A stretch of DNA of 64,000 bases from JACVRW01 sp963819635. Its GTDB lineage: Bacteria; Actinomycetota; Thermoleophilia; Solirubrobacterales; Thermoleophilaceae. Numbering within the stretch: the first letter of the stretch is position 1; the number at the start of each line of letters is the position of its first letter. The stretch covers positions 248,001-312,000 of the forward strand of contig CAWFWX010000006.1 of NCBI GenBank assembly GCA_963819635.1, in the 5' to 3' direction. Under the pieces are notes generated by a model. It was not told the DNA's origin. It did not search any database and was given only the letters and a program-made list of their open reading frames with translations. Position numbers and translations under genes: made by a program. Positions 9,304-17,734 of this stretch are shown piece after piece.

Positions 9304-9475
9304 CCGGCCGCGCGTCCTCGACCACCACCCGTTCCAGCGGGTAGGGCGCGTTGTCGAGCGCCGGCGCGTTGTCGACGGCCACGAAGCCCGTGCCGAGCAT
9401 GAGGGCCACGAACGCCGACGCGATCAGGATCACGGCGGTTCCCAGCCCGGCGAGGTACGCCTTCGTCGTCTTCAC
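9272..9475 (-). CDS. Small single-pass membrane protein
   Basis: Predicted 67-residue protein with one hydrophobic segment (about residues 7-33: AYLAGLGTAVILIASAFVALML) and a polar tail. A good ribosome site (GGGAGG about ten bases before the GTG at 9473-9475) supports this start over the longer upstream frame. I do not recognise a family. It sits about 65 bp from the Zur box and is divergent from the zinc transporter, so it may respond to zinc, but that is inference. Its 3' end runs 32 bp into the convergent hydrolase gene. Confidence 0.5.
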   Translation of the reverse strand: MKTTKAYLAGLGTAVILIASAFVALMLGTGFVAVDNAPALDNAPYPLERVVVEDARPARSSGPRPRG

Positions 9476-9540
9476 GTGATGGAGACCTCCCCCTGGCGGG
9501 CCCGCCCGGAACCCGCTCTGGACGAGTGTTCGGCGAGTTT

Positions 9541-9562
9541 TGAGAATCATTCTCGTTAGACT
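9541..9562. promoter_or_regulatory. Zur-type operator overlapping a -10 element
   Basis: TGAGAATCATTCTCG at 9541-9555 contains the perfect 13-bp palindrome GAGAAT-C-ATTCTC and closely follows the actinobacterial Zur consensus (TGAAAATGATTTTCA type). A TAGACT -10 hexamer (9557-9562) follows directly, six bases before the GTG start of the transporter operon, so the transcript is probably leaderless and the operator covers the promoter spacer. Zinc-loaded Zur would block transcription. A Fur-like protein is the alternative reader. Confidence 0.75.
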
Positions 9563-9568
9563 GCCCCG

Positions 9569-10381
9569 GTGCCTTCACCGACCGACCTGACGGAGCTGCC
9601 CTTCCTGCGCGAAGCGCTGTTCGAGCTCGTCCTCCTCGGCGTCGCGGGCGGGGTGCTCGGAGCCTGGGTCGTGCTGCGCCGGCTCGCCTTCTTCTCCCAC
9701 GCGGCGGGCTCCGCGACCTTCCCAGGGCTCGTCGTGGCCGACGCCTCCGGCGTGAGCCCGACGCTCGCCGGCATCGCCGTGGCCCTGGGCTACGCGGGCG
9801 GCGTCGAGCGCAGCGGGCGCGCGGGGCGCGAGCACGGCGAGGGCACGGCGCTGCTGCTCGTGGCCGCCCTGGCGACCGGCGTGATCCTCGCGAGCGACGT
9901 CTTCGAGTCCGGCGCCGCCGTCGACCGCCTCCTGTTCGGCACGCTGCTCGGGCTCGGACCCGGCGACCTCGTGATCTCGGCCGTGGTTGCCCTCGTCGCG
10001 ACCGCCGCGACGATCGCGCTCGGCCGCACCTGGTCCGCGGTCGGCTTCGACCCCGACGGCGCGCGTGCGCTCGGCCTGCCCACCGGCCGCGCGGACCTGC
10101 TGCTGCTCGTCCTCGTTGCCGTTGCCGCGGTCGCCGCGATCCCGGCGGTCGGCGCCCTGCTCGTGACCGCCGTCTACGTCCTGCCGGCCGCAGCGGCGCG
10201 AATGCTCACCGGGACCATCCGCGGCCTGATCGCGTGCGCGCTCGGGCTCGCGCTCGCCGAGGGGATCGTCGGGCTCTACCTCGCTTACTGGCTCGACCTT
10301 CCGCCCGGGCCGCCGGTCGCCGTCCTGGGCGCCTCCGTCTGTCTCGTCGCGGCCACGCTCACGCGCCGGTCGGCCACATGA
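9569..10381 (+). CDS. znuB: Zinc-type ABC transporter permease 1 (ABC-3 family, ZnuB-like)
   Basis: 270-residue multi-spanning permease of the ABC-3 (ZnuB/MntB/TroC) family. The start region LLGVAGGVLGAWVVLRRLAFFSHAAG is the family's typical first segment, and the middle FDPDGARALGLP matches the conserved loop that contacts the ATPase. Hydrophobic segments continue to the C-terminus. It is the first gene after the Zur box and overlaps the ATPase start as ATGA. A second divergent permease follows the ATPase, so the channel is probably a heterodimer. No substrate-binding protein gene is adjacent. Zinc rather than manganese is inferred from the operator. Confidence 0.85.
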   Translation: MPSPTDLTELPFLREALFELVLLGVAGGVLGAWVVLRRLAFFSHAAGSATFPGLVVADASGVSPTLAGIAVALGYAGGVERSGRAGREHGEGTALLLVAALATGVILASDVFESGAAVDRLLFGTLLGLGPGDLVISAVVALVATAATIALGRTWSAVGFDPDGARALGLPTGRADLLLLVLVAVAAVAAIPAVGALLVTAVYVLPAAAARMLTGTIRGLIACALGLALAEGIVGLYLAYWLDLPPGPPVAVLGASVCLVAATLTRRSAT

Positions 10382-11130
10382 GCCCCACCGCGGTCGCCGC
10401 CGAGGGCCTGGCGGCGGCATACGACGGCGCTCCGGTCCTCGAGAACGTCTCCTTCGAGGCCGCCCCGGGCCGGTCCGTCTGCGTGCTCGGTCCGAACGGC
10501 GGCGGCAAGACGACCCTGTTCCGCGTCCTCCTCGGCGAGCTCGAGCCGGCCGCGGGCCGGATGCAGGTGAGCGGGCGCCCGGCATACGTCGCGCAGACCG
10601 ACCGCACGCGCCTCGACTTCCCGGTCACGGCGCTGGACGTGGCGGTCATGGGCACGCTCGCGAACGGCCGCTGGTGGCTGCCGGCGAGCCGGTCGGATCG
10701 CGACGCCGCCCGCGCCGCGCTCGACCGTGTGGGGCTCTCGGGCCAGGCCGATACCCGGTTCGGCGAGCTCTCGGGCGGCCAGCGCCAGCGCGCCCTGCTC
10801 GCGCGAGCGCTCGTGCAGGACGCTCAGGTGCTGCTGCTCGACGAGCCGCTCTCCGGGGTCGATCCCGCCAGCGCGACCCTGATCTCGGACGTCTTCCAGG
10901 AGCTCCGCGCCGCGGGCCGGACCCTGCTCGTGGCGAGCCACGACGTGGAGAGCGCCCGCTCCTTCGACCTCGTGCTCTGCCTGAACCGCCGCCAGGTGGC
11001 CTTCGGGGCGCCCGCCGCGACGCTCGACCGCGCCACGCTCGAGGCCACCTACGGGCACGAGCTGATCGTGCTCGAGGGCGGCCGCGGCGCGGTGACCGTC
11101 CAGCACCACGAGCACGGGCACGAGGGCTGA
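10378..11130 (+). CDS. znuC: Zinc-type ABC transporter ATP-binding protein
   Basis: 250-residue ABC ATPase. Walker A GPNGGGKTT, Q-loop YVAQTDR, signature LSGGQRQR, Walker B VLLLDEP and switch histidine in VASHDVES are all intact. The C-terminal tail is histidine-rich (VQHHEHGHEG), which could bind zinc. The ATG overlaps the first permease stop (ATGA), and the second permease starts three bases after the stop, so the three genes form one operon. The cytoplasmic subunit energises metal import. Confidence 0.9.
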   Translation: MSPTAVAAEGLAAAYDGAPVLENVSFEAAPGRSVCVLGPNGGGKTTLFRVLLGELEPAAGRMQVSGRPAYVAQTDRTRLDFPVTALDVAVMGTLANGRWWLPASRSDRDAARAALDRVGLSGQADTRFGELSGGQRQRALLARALVQDAQVLLLDEPLSGVDPASATLISDVFQELRAAGRTLLVASHDVESARSFDLVLCLNRRQVAFGAPAATLDRATLEATYGHELIVLEGGRGAVTVQHHEHGHEG

Positions 11131-11133
11131 GGC

Positions 11134-12012
11134 GTGGAGGCGGTCGACTTCGTCCTCGACCCGCTGCGCTCCGGCATCGACCGGCGCGCGCTGCTCGAGC
11201 TCGCCATGGTCGGCTCGCTGTGCGGCGCGCTCGGCTTCTGGATCGTCACCGAGCGGCTCGCCTACAGCGCCGAGTCGCTCGCCCACGGCCTGCTGCCCGG
11301 GCTCGTGCTCGCGGCACTCGCCGGCGCGCCGCTCCTGCTGGGCGCCGCCGGCGGCGCGCTCGCGGCCGCCGGGTTGATCGCCTACGCCTCGCGCGACACG
11401 CGCATCGGTCCCGACGCGGGGACGGCGGTGGCGGTGACCGGCCTCGTGGGCCTCGGCGCGCTGCTCGCGCTCGCGCCCGATTCGCCGCAGCGCCTCGAGG
11501 AGCTCCTGTTCGGCGATCCGCTCGGGGTCACGGACGGCGACCTGGTGGCGGCGGCCGCGCTGCTCCTCCTCGGCGGCGGCGCGCTGGCGGTCCTCCACCG
11601 CCCCCTTACCGCGGTCGCCTTTGACCCCGGCGGTGCCGCGGCGGCCGGCCTCCGCCCCGCGCTCGTGCGGGCGGCGCTGCTCGTCCTGCTGGCCGCCGCC
11701 GTGGCCGTGGCCGTCCAGGGTCTCGGCGCGCTGCTCGTGCTGGCGGTGCTGGTGGGCCCGCCGGTGGCGGTGCGCGACCACGCGCGGACGCCCGCGCGCG
11801 CCCTGCTCGCGGGCGCCGCCGTCGCGATTGCGGCGGCCGTGGTCGGCTTGGAGGTCTCCTTCCATGCGCACAGCGCGGCGGGCGCCTCCGTCGCGCTGGC
11901 CCTGTGCGCCGCGGCCGTGCTCGGGGCCGGGCTCAGGCCGTTGCGGCGTGCGGCACGTCGCGCCGCACCGCCACGATCGCCGCGCCGAGCCCCAGCATCG
12001 CCAGGGAGATGA
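11134..12012 (+). CDS. Zinc-type ABC transporter permease 2 (ABC-3 family, ZnuB-like)
   Basis: Second ABC-3 permease of 292 residues, distinct from the first but with the same layout: LAMVGSLCGALGFWIVTERLAYSAESLAHG near the start region and AFDPGGAAAAGL as the ATPase-contact loop. GTG start at 11134. The last 27 or so residues are Arg/Pro-rich and lie in an 80-bp convergent overlap with lgt; the terminal part is probably non-essential. With permease 1 it would form the membrane channel. Confidence 0.83.
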   Translation: MEAVDFVLDPLRSGIDRRALLELAMVGSLCGALGFWIVTERLAYSAESLAHGLLPGLVLAALAGAPLLLGAAGGALAAAGLIAYASRDTRIGPDAGTAVAVTGLVGLGALLALAPDSPQRLEELLFGDPLGVTDGDLVAAAALLLLGGGALAVLHRPLTAVAFDPGGAAAAGLRPALVRAALLVLLAAAVAVAVQGLGALLVLAVLVGPPVAVRDHARTPARALLAGAAVAIAAAVVGLEVSFHAHSAAGASVALALCAAAVLGAGLRPLRRAARRAAPPRSPRRAPASPGR

Positions 12013-12685
12013 GCTGCGCCTGCGTCAGGCCCGCAACGACGTCGTCGTTCCTCCTGATGAACTCGACCAGGAAGCGCTCGACTCCGGCGATCATCAGGTA
12101 GAGCCCGAACAGGACGCCGACCGGGAAGCGGTCGCGCAATCGCCACAGGACGATGCCCGCCACGCCCATGGCGAGCGTCTCGTACACGGGCGTCGGGTGC
12201 ACCGTGTCCGTCGTCGGGACGGTGCCGTCCGGGTAGGCCATCGCCCACGGCAGGTCGGAGTGGATGCCGTAGTCGCCGTCCCCCGAGAGCTGGCAGCCCA
12301 CGCGGCCGACCGCATAGCCGACCGCCAGCGGCACGGCGGCCGTGTCGAACAGCTGCCAGCCGAGGAAGCCGCGCCAGCGCGCCCACAGGATCACCCCGAG
12401 CGCACCGCCGACGAAGCCTCCGAACCACACGAGTCCCGACCCGGAGAAGATGTTTCCGAGCAGGTCGTCCGAGACCTTGTCCCAGTTCTGCACGAGGAAG
12501 TCGACCCGCGAGCCCACCAGACCGCCGATCAGCGCGGCGAAGACCATCTCGTAGGTCCAGTCGGCGGGCTTTCCCAGCTCGCGGAAGCGGCGGCCGATGA
12601 TCAGCCCGGAGACGAGGAAGCCGGCAGCGAAGCAGATCCCGAACGTCTGCAGGTCCAGCGGACCGATGTGAATCTCAGGCTGCAC
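11933..12685 (-). CDS. lgt: Prolipoprotein diacylglyceryl transferase
   Basis: Integral membrane enzyme that transfers diacylglycerol from phosphatidylglycerol to the lipobox cysteine of prolipoproteins. It has 250 residues, several hydrophobic segments, the Lgt signature around GRVGCQLSGDGDYG and the conserved HPTPVYE block. The GTG start at 12683-12685 places IHIGPLDLQTFG at the N-terminus, as in the family. The window's own predicted lipoproteins (37681-38130, 40020-41195) would be substrates. The 3' end overlaps the convergent permease gene by 80 bp. Confidence 0.93.
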   Translation of the reverse strand: MQPEIHIGPLDLQTFGICFAAGFLVSGLIIGRRFRELGKPADWTYEMVFAALIGGLVGSRVDFLVQNWDKVSDDLLGNIFSGSGLVWFGGFVGGALGVILWARWRGFLGWQLFDTAAVPLAVGYAVGRVGCQLSGDGDYGIHSDLPWAMAYPDGTVPTTDTVHPTPVYETLAMGVAGIVLWRLRDRFPVGVLFGLYLMIAGVERFLVEFIRRNDDVVAGLTQAQLISLAMLGLGAAIVAVRRDVPHAATA

Positions 12686-12720
12686 GGAGGCCCGAAAGCT
12701 AGCGAGCGTCCGTCTGGCTC

Positions 12721-12726
12721 TACGAT
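12721..12726 (+). promoter_or_regulatory. -10 element of the protease gene, leaderless type
   Basis: TACGAT lies six bases before the GTG start of the subtilisin-like protease, leaving no room for a ribosome site; a leaderless transcript is likely. The lgt-protease divergent gap is only 47 bp. Confidence 0.45.
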
Positions 12727-12732
12727 GGCGCT

Positions 12733-14442
12733 GTGCGGAGAGCGGTGCTCGCGATTTTCCTCTGCGCGGCTCCGCTCGGCGCAGCGTCCGCCCAGGCCTC
12801 GGCAGGAATGCTCGAGCGCGAGGCGCTGCGCGAGGTCGTTCGCCACCGGGCGCACGCCGCGCGCGACCAGGCGATCCCGTTGCCGCTGCCAGAGCCCGTG
12901 CGAGCCTCCGCCGCGGCGAGCTCCAGCGAGCTCGCGCGAATCGCGCGGTCGCGCGGGCCCGTGCGCCTGCTCATCGGAGTCCGGCGTCATCCGGACATGG
13001 CGGCCGTGGCCGCCGAGCTGCGCGCGCTCGGAGCCACGCCGGAGCCGTTCGGGATCACGGGCGTCCTGGCCGCAACGGTCCCATCGGGAGCGGCGGCCGT
13101 GGCGGCTCTGCGCCACGACCCGCGCGTGGCGTACGTCGAGCGCGACTCGGCCCTACGGGTGGCCGCCGACGAATTCGACAGGATCGATCCCGCGACCGGC
13201 ATCAAGTTCACCTGGGCCTACGACGCGGTGCGCGCGGGCGAGGCGATCGCCGCCGTCGGCGGCGGCTCGGCGAGGACCGTGTCGGTGATCGACACCGGAC
13301 TCGACGTGACGCACCCCGAGTTCGCCGGCCAGGTCCAGCGCACCTTCGACACCGACTCGGGCACACCCGACGTCACGGACCTCGTGGGCCACGGCACGTT
13401 CGTGAGCGGGCTGATCGCAGCGCTCGACGGCAACGGGCTCGGCGGGAAGGGCGTGGCGGGCACCACGAAGGTGGTGGCAATCCGCGCCTCGCTCGACGGC
13501 AGCTTCTTCGTCTCCGACCTCATCCGCGGGATCGACTTCTCGATCCGCAGCGGGGCCGACGTGCTCAACCTGAGCCTCGCCGGGAAGAGCTTCACCCAGT
13601 CGCAGGCGCGCGCGCTGCAGGCGGCGTTCTTCAACGACGTCCTCCCCGTGGCCGCATCGGGCAACAACGCTGAGAACGGCAACCCGCTCGAGTTCCCGGC
13701 CGCGCTGGTCGGCGGGCGCCAGGGAGGGCGCGGCATCGGATTGTCCGTCGCGGCCGTGAAGCCGGACGGGCGCGTGGCGTCGTTCTCGAACCACAACTCC
13801 TTCGTCAGCCTCGCGGCGCCGGGAGCGAGCCCGGACGGCTGCGCGTTCGGCGTCTTCTCCACGATCCCGGCGAACACGAGCCCGCCCTGGAGCCAGGGCG
13901 GCTGCCCGGGGGTCTTCACGGGGTTGGGCGGGGCGCAGTACGCCTACGGCGAGGGCACGAGCTTCGCCGCCCCGATCGTCTCCGGCCTGGCCGCGCTCGC
14001 CTGGCAGGCGGAGCGCAGGCTGGCGTCGGAGCAGGTGGGCGAGGTGCTCGTGCGCGCCGCGGCGGGCAGCGGCTGGAACGAGTTCACGGGGTCCGGTGTG
14101 GCGGACGGGATGCGGGCGGTCGAGATCGCGCGCCTCTACGACGTCCTGGGCCCGCCGGCGCGAGCGAGCACCCGCCGCCACGGCAACCGCGTGCGGGTGA
14201 AGGTGAGGCGCTCGAAGGACCGCACGGCACCGGGCGACGAGCTGGCCGGCCACGTGACCTACGGGCTGCTCGTATCGCGCGACGGCGGCAACAGCTTCGA
14301 CGCCGTCGCCGGCCGCCGCCGGCGTCCCTTCACGCGGACGGTGGCCATCCGCGGCACGGCGCAGAACATCCTCGTGACCACCGCCTGCGACGGGAACGGC
14401 AACTGCGGCATCAGGCGGCTCGGGCGCTTCAGGCGGCGCTAG
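12733..14442 (+). CDS. Secreted subtilisin-like serine protease (S8) with inhibitor-type propeptide
   Basis: 569-residue exported peptidase. Signal peptide about 1-21; propeptide-like region about 75-145 (VRLLIGVRRHPDM ... GVLAATVPSG ... VAYVERD, inhibitor I9-like); catalytic domain about 155-470. Triad: Asp187 in VIDTGLD, His220 in GHGTFVSG, Ser410 in GTSFAAP, with Asn in AASGNN for the oxyanion hole. The usual HGTHVAG is HGTFVSG here. A C-terminal beta-rich, Arg-rich region (about 480-569) follows, with no membrane anchor, so this is not a standard ESX mycosin although an ESX-like locus begins 2.6 kb downstream. It is divergent from lgt. Confidence 0.9.
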   Translation: MRRAVLAIFLCAAPLGAASAQASAGMLEREALREVVRHRAHAARDQAIPLPLPEPVRASAAASSSELARIARSRGPVRLLIGVRRHPDMAAVAAELRALGATPEPFGITGVLAATVPSGAAAVAALRHDPRVAYVERDSALRVAADEFDRIDPATGIKFTWAYDAVRAGEAIAAVGGGSARTVSVIDTGLDVTHPEFAGQVQRTFDTDSGTPDVTDLVGHGTFVSGLIAALDGNGLGGKGVAGTTKVVAIRASLDGSFFVSDLIRGIDFSIRSGADVLNLSLAGKSFTQSQARALQAAFFNDVLPVAASGNNAENGNPLEFPAALVGGRQGGRGIGLSVAAVKPDGRVASFSNHNSFVSLAAPGASPDGCAFGVFSTIPANTSPPWSQGGCPGVFTGLGGAQYAYGEGTSFAAPIVSGLAALAWQAERRLASEQVGEVLVRAAAGSGWNEFTGSGVADGMRAVEIARLYDVLGPPARASTRRHGNRVRVKVRRSKDRTAPGDELAGHVTYGLLVSRDGGNSFDAVAGRRRRPFTRTVAIRGTAQNILVTTACDGNGNCGIRRLGRFRRR

Positions 14443-14517
14443 GGGGGTCTAGCGAACCCGCTAGGCCGATGGGACGGTCGGCACCTCGCGCGTACGGCAG
14501 CACTGAGGTCATGGACT

Positions 14518-14556
14518 GTCCTGGCTTAGGGCCCTATACGGGCCCCTATCCAGGAC
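14518..14556. terminator. Strong hairpin between convergent genes
   Basis: Outer arms GTCCTGG (14518-14524) and CCAGGAC (14550-14556) enclose GGGCCC-tatac-GGGCCC (14529-14545), forming one long imperfect stem. It lies in the 160-bp gap between the convergent protease and YibE/F-like genes and probably terminates both. The rest of the gap (14443-14602) shows no gene. Confidence 0.7.
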
Positions 14557-14602
14557 GGTCGCCTCTTTCAGTGCCGGCCGTGTCGACTTTCGCTAGCCCC
14601 TA

Positions 14603-15763
14603 CTAGTGCGCGTGCGCGGCGTCGTCGGCCGGCAGGCGCTCCGGCTCCACGCTCAGCGCCAGTAGCGCGGCCAGCCCCGTCGTGATCGGCACGGCCGTTA
14701 TCAGCCCGATCGAGCCGACCAGGGTCGCCACGATCTCCTTGGCCACCACCTCGAGATTCACGGCGTCGCCCACCCCGAGGTCGGCCGCGCTGAACAACAG
14801 GAGGATCGGCAGCGAGGCGCCCACGTAGGCGAGCACCAGCGTGTTCACGGTGGCGCTCACGTGGTCGCGGCCCACATCGAGCGCCAGCCCGAACAGGCGC
14901 CGCAGCCCGAGGCCCGGGTTCGCGCGCCGCAGGGCGAGCACGGTCGAGGACTGGCTGATCGTCACGTCGTCGAGCACGCCCAGGGCGCCGATGACCATGC
15001 CGGCGAGCAGCAGGCCCTGGAGCGAGACGTCGGCGTTCCCGATCTGGAGGAAGATGGCCTCCTCGCTCGACAGGCCCGTGAGGTGGGTGAGGTTCGTGAA
15101 CAGCAGGGCCAGGAGAGCCGTGAGGATCAGGCTGGCCGCGGTGCCCAGCAGCGCCGCGAGGCTCTTCGGCCCCCAGCCGTGCGCGAGCGGGATCGTCGTG
15201 AGCGCCACCGCGAGCGAGCCGACGACAGCCACGAGCAGCGGCGGCTTCCCGTCGAGGATGGCCGGCACGACAAAGAGGAGCACGAGCACGAGGCTGATCG
15301 CGAGGCCCGCCAGCGACAGCGCCCCGCGCCAGCGCGCGAACAGGAGCACCACGGCCACGAACAGCGCCGCCAGGATCAGGATCGGCCCGCGGCGCTCGAA
15401 GTCGTACAGCGTGTACCCGGTGCCGGCGATGGCCGGCGCGCCCTCCGGCGGCTTCGGCGCCTTGGCCACGCGGATCTTGTCGCCGGGGTTGACGTCGGGG
15501 TCGAGGCCGCCGGCGCTCAGCTGGATCTCGATCCGCTTGCCCGTCTCTGACCCACTCTCGATCGTCGCCTTCACGAACTGGCAGTCCTGGGTCGCGAAGC
15601 CGGCGCAGAAGGCCTCCTTCACGCTGTCGACCTTCGCGGTCTCGCTCTCCACGGCGATTCCCTGCGCGATCTGGGACTCCACCTGACCGGGCCAGAGCAG
15701 CACGAGGCCGATCACGGTCACCACGGCAAGCGCCGCGGCCACCAGGCTGAAGGCTCGAGTCAC
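14603..15763 (-). CDS. YibE/F-like membrane protein
   Basis: 386-residue membrane protein of the YibE/F family. One N-terminal membrane segment (about 6-26), an extracytoplasmic beta-rich region of about 90 residues with two cysteines (AFCAGFATQDCQF), then about seven membrane segments. The typical LDDVTISQSSTV and GRDHVSATVNTLVLAYVGASLP blocks are present. Function is not established for this family; transport of a small solute or ion has been suggested. The C-terminus is DDAAHAH. It lies 24 bp downstream of the M23 peptidase on the same strand, so co-transcription is likely. Confidence 0.85.
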   Translation of the reverse strand: MTRAFSLVAAALAVVTVIGLVLLWPGQVESQIAQGIAVESETAKVDSVKEAFCAGFATQDCQFVKATIESGSETGKRIEIQLSAGGLDPDVNPGDKIRVAKAPKPPEGAPAIAGTGYTLYDFERRGPILILAALFVAVVLLFARWRGALSLAGLAISLVLVLLFVVPAILDGKPPLLVAVVGSLAVALTTIPLAHGWGPKSLAALLGTAASLILTALLALLFTNLTHLTGLSSEEAIFLQIGNADVSLQGLLLAGMVIGALGVLDDVTISQSSTVLALRRANPGLGLRRLFGLALDVGRDHVSATVNTLVLAYVGASLPILLLFSAADLGVGDAVNLEVVAKEIVATLVGSIGLITAVPITTGLAALLALSVEPERLPADDAAHAH

Positions 15764-15787
15764 CGAGCTAGAGATAGCTGACCCGGC

Positions 15788-16945
15788 TTAGAGATAGCCC
15801 ATGGGGTCGACCGGCGCCCCATTCACGCGCGTCTCGAAGTGCAGGTGGTCGCCGAAGCAGTGCCCGGTGCAGCCCACGTAGCCGATGACCTGGCCCTGGC
15901 TGACCGAGGCGCCGTTCGAGGTGGCGAAGCTCGACTGGTGCGCGTAGCACGTCGACAGGCTCCCGGTGTGCTGGATGCAGGTGTAGTTGCCGTAGCCGCC
16001 GACCCAGCCCATGAGGATCACGCGGCCGCCGTCGGCGGCGTGGATCGCCGTGCCGCTCGGCACCGCGATGTCGATGCCGGCGTGCAGCCGTCCCCAGCGC
16101 ATCCCGAAGGGCGAGACGACCGGTCCGCTCACCGGCCAGGCGAGCTGCCCGCTGCCCTGCTTGAAGGTGCCGCCCGAGTTGCCCTGAATCGCGGCCTGGA
16201 CGCGCGCCTGCTCAGCCTCCAGCGCCTTCAGGTCGCCCTCGAGGCGCACCCGGCTGTCGTGCACCAGTGCGAGCGCGCCGCGCTTGTCGGACCGGGCGGA
16301 CGCGAGCTGGTCGCGCGCGCCCACGAGCTGGTTCTCCACGGCCGCGATCTGGTCGCGCTCGCGGAGGATGCGCTCGGCGGCGAGCTGCTCCTCCTCTTCG
16401 AGGTCGGCCAGCTCCACCGCCTGGCCCTTGGCCTGGTCGCGGAGCCCGCGCACGCGGTCGGTGATCTCGCGGTCCTGATCCGAGATGCGGTCGAGGAACT
16501 CGGCGCGCTCGAGCAGGTCGCCGAAGCCGTCGGCGGAGAGGATCACCGTGAGCGCGTCGGGCGCGTCGGCCTTGTAGATCTCCACGAGGCGGGCGGCGAG
16601 GACGCGCCGGGCGGTCGCGAGCTCACTGCGTAGCCGCTCCAGGCGATCGCGCGCCTCCTCCAGCCTGTTGCGCACCTCGAGCAGCTTCTCCTTCTGCTGA
16701 TCGAGGCTCGACTGAACGCGCGAGAGCCGGCGCTCCGTCGCCGAGATCTCGCCCTGGATCGCGTCGATGCGGGTGTCGAAGCGCTCGATCGTGGTGCTGA
16801 GCACGCCCTCCTTCGCCTTGTGGCGGTCGATCTGGTCGCGCTTCTGCTCGATGCGCGAGGACAGAGGCGCGGAGAGCCCCGGCAACGGAAGCACCAGGAA
16901 CAACGCCACGGCAAGGGCTATTGGGAGCAGGAAGCTCTTCTTCAT
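15788..16945 (-). CDS. Secreted M23 peptidoglycan hydrolase with coiled coil (EnvC/NlpD-like)
   Basis: 385 residues: signal peptide (about 1-26), a long coiled coil (about 28-245, rich in E/R/Q/L) and a C-terminal M23 metallopeptidase domain (about 275-385). The zinc-binding motifs HAGIDIA and HLHFE are intact, as is the YAHQS segment, so it should be catalytically active rather than an EnvC-type activator only. It probably cuts peptide cross-links of the cell wall, with the coiled coil controlling access, as in division-associated hydrolases. ATG start; a 65-base leader is likely. Confidence 0.9.
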   Translation of the reverse strand: MKKSFLLPIALAVALFLVLPLPGLSAPLSSRIEQKRDQIDRHKAKEGVLSTTIERFDTRIDAIQGEISATERRLSRVQSSLDQQKEKLLEVRNRLEEARDRLERLRSELATARRVLAARLVEIYKADAPDALTVILSADGFGDLLERAEFLDRISDQDREITDRVRGLRDQAKGQAVELADLEEEEQLAAERILRERDQIAAVENQLVGARDQLASARSDKRGALALVHDSRVRLEGDLKALEAEQARVQAAIQGNSGGTFKQGSGQLAWPVSGPVVSPFGMRWGRLHAGIDIAVPSGTAIHAADGGRVILMGWVGGYGNYTCIQHTGSLSTCYAHQSSFATSNGASVSQGQVIGYVGCTGHCFGDHLHFETRVNGAPVDPMGYL

Positions 16946-17016
16946 TACGGCTGGAGCGCGCGGGTTCCCGGGTTTACATGCCTTATGCAGGGCTTTTCAG
17001 CGCTCGCGAGGGCGCC

Positions 17017-17025
17017 ACTCTAGCA
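17017..17025 (-). promoter_or_regulatory. Extended -10 promoter for the M23 peptidase
   Basis: On the minus strand this reads TGCTAGAGT, an extended -10 (TG-N-TAGAGT). A start point near 17010 would give a leader of about 65 bases before the ATG. The 138-bp gap 16946-17083 holds no gene; I could not confirm a riboswitch fold in it. Confidence 0.35.
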
Positions 17026-17083
17026 AGAGGGCTCGTCGCGGCGGGCCGGTCTCCTCCACCTGCAAGGCGCCGCCCACGCCGAG

Positions 17084-17734
17084 CTAGGCGTCCGCTGCCC
17101 TGCGCATCACGAGGCGCACGATGTGCCGCCAGACGAAGGTGGGCGTGACCGGCCACGCCAGCAGTTCGTCGTCGCGAGGCTGAAGCAGCCACAGACCCGT
17201 CTCGGCGTCGAGTACCTCGAGCCCGTCGCCGCCGGCGGTCCCGTCCTCGAGCGTCCAGGTCGCGCCGAGGCGCCAGCGCCGCCTCACCTCTCCCACCGCG
17301 CCGTCCTCGAACGGCACGGGCTCCGCGGGGACGGAACGCGGACGCGGCCCCAGGTCCACGAGGCGCGCTAGCACGTCGGGGAGCAACGTGGGGTGGAGCT
17401 GCATGAGGCGGCGGCGCTCGTCGTCCTCGCCCGCGGGCAGAAGCAGCGCGGCATCCGAGGCCGACACCCAGCCCTGCATGGAGCGGCCTGCATAGCCGAG
17501 CTCGAGCGTGCACAGCTCCGGCCGGACGATCGCCGCCAGCGCCCCGCGGATCGCCGGGTGCGAGCTGCCGCCCTGGATCACGCCCGCTGACTGCAGCAGC
17601 GCGAGCTGCTCCTGGGCGTCGGCACCCTGGAGCGCCGCGTGCACGGGATCTGCGGCGTGCGCGATCAGGACCGCCAGCGTCGGCTCCGCCACGAGCAGCT
17701 CGCCGCGCGGGTTGAGCTCGGGCACGGCCGTCAT
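17084..17734 (-). CDS. Unknown protein of the ESX-like locus (possible EspG-like role)
   Basis: 216-residue soluble protein without signal peptide or membrane segment. It is acidic, mixed alpha/beta in appearance, with ELCTLELGYAGRSMQGWVSASDAALLL in the middle and VWRHIVRLVMRRAADA at the end. I do not recognise a family with confidence. It is the last gene of a tightly overlapping run (17084-21491) that includes WXG100 proteins, so a cytoplasmic chaperone or adaptor role comparable to EspG is a reasonable guess only. The ATG at 17732-17734 overlaps the preceding stop as ATGA, which fixes the start. Confidence 0.6.
   Translation of the reverse strand: MTAVPELNPRGELLVAEPTLAVLIAHAADPVHAALQGADAQEQLALLQSAGVIQGGSSHPAIRGALAAIVRPELCTLELGYAGRSMQGWVSASDAALLLPAGEDDERRRLMQLHPTLLPDVLARLVDLGPRPRSVPAEPVPFEDGAVGEVRRRWRLGATWTLEDGTAGGDGLEVLDAETGLWLLQPRDDELLAWPVTPTFVWRHIVRLVMRRAADA

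Noticed and set aside
10285..11871. 528-codon minus-strand frame across the zinc transporter operon
   Set aside because: Low-complexity Arg/Gly/Glu composition; mirror of three well-supported ABC transporter genes.
12733..14442. Subtilisin-like protease as the mycosin of the nearby ESX-like locus
   Set aside because: No C-terminal membrane anchor, a propeptide of the secreted S8 type, and it is separated from the locus by two unrelated genes.
16946..17083. Possible c-di-AMP riboswitch before the M23 peptidase
   Set aside because: M23 genes often carry one, but I could not find the conserved core in this leader; only an extended -10 is supportable.
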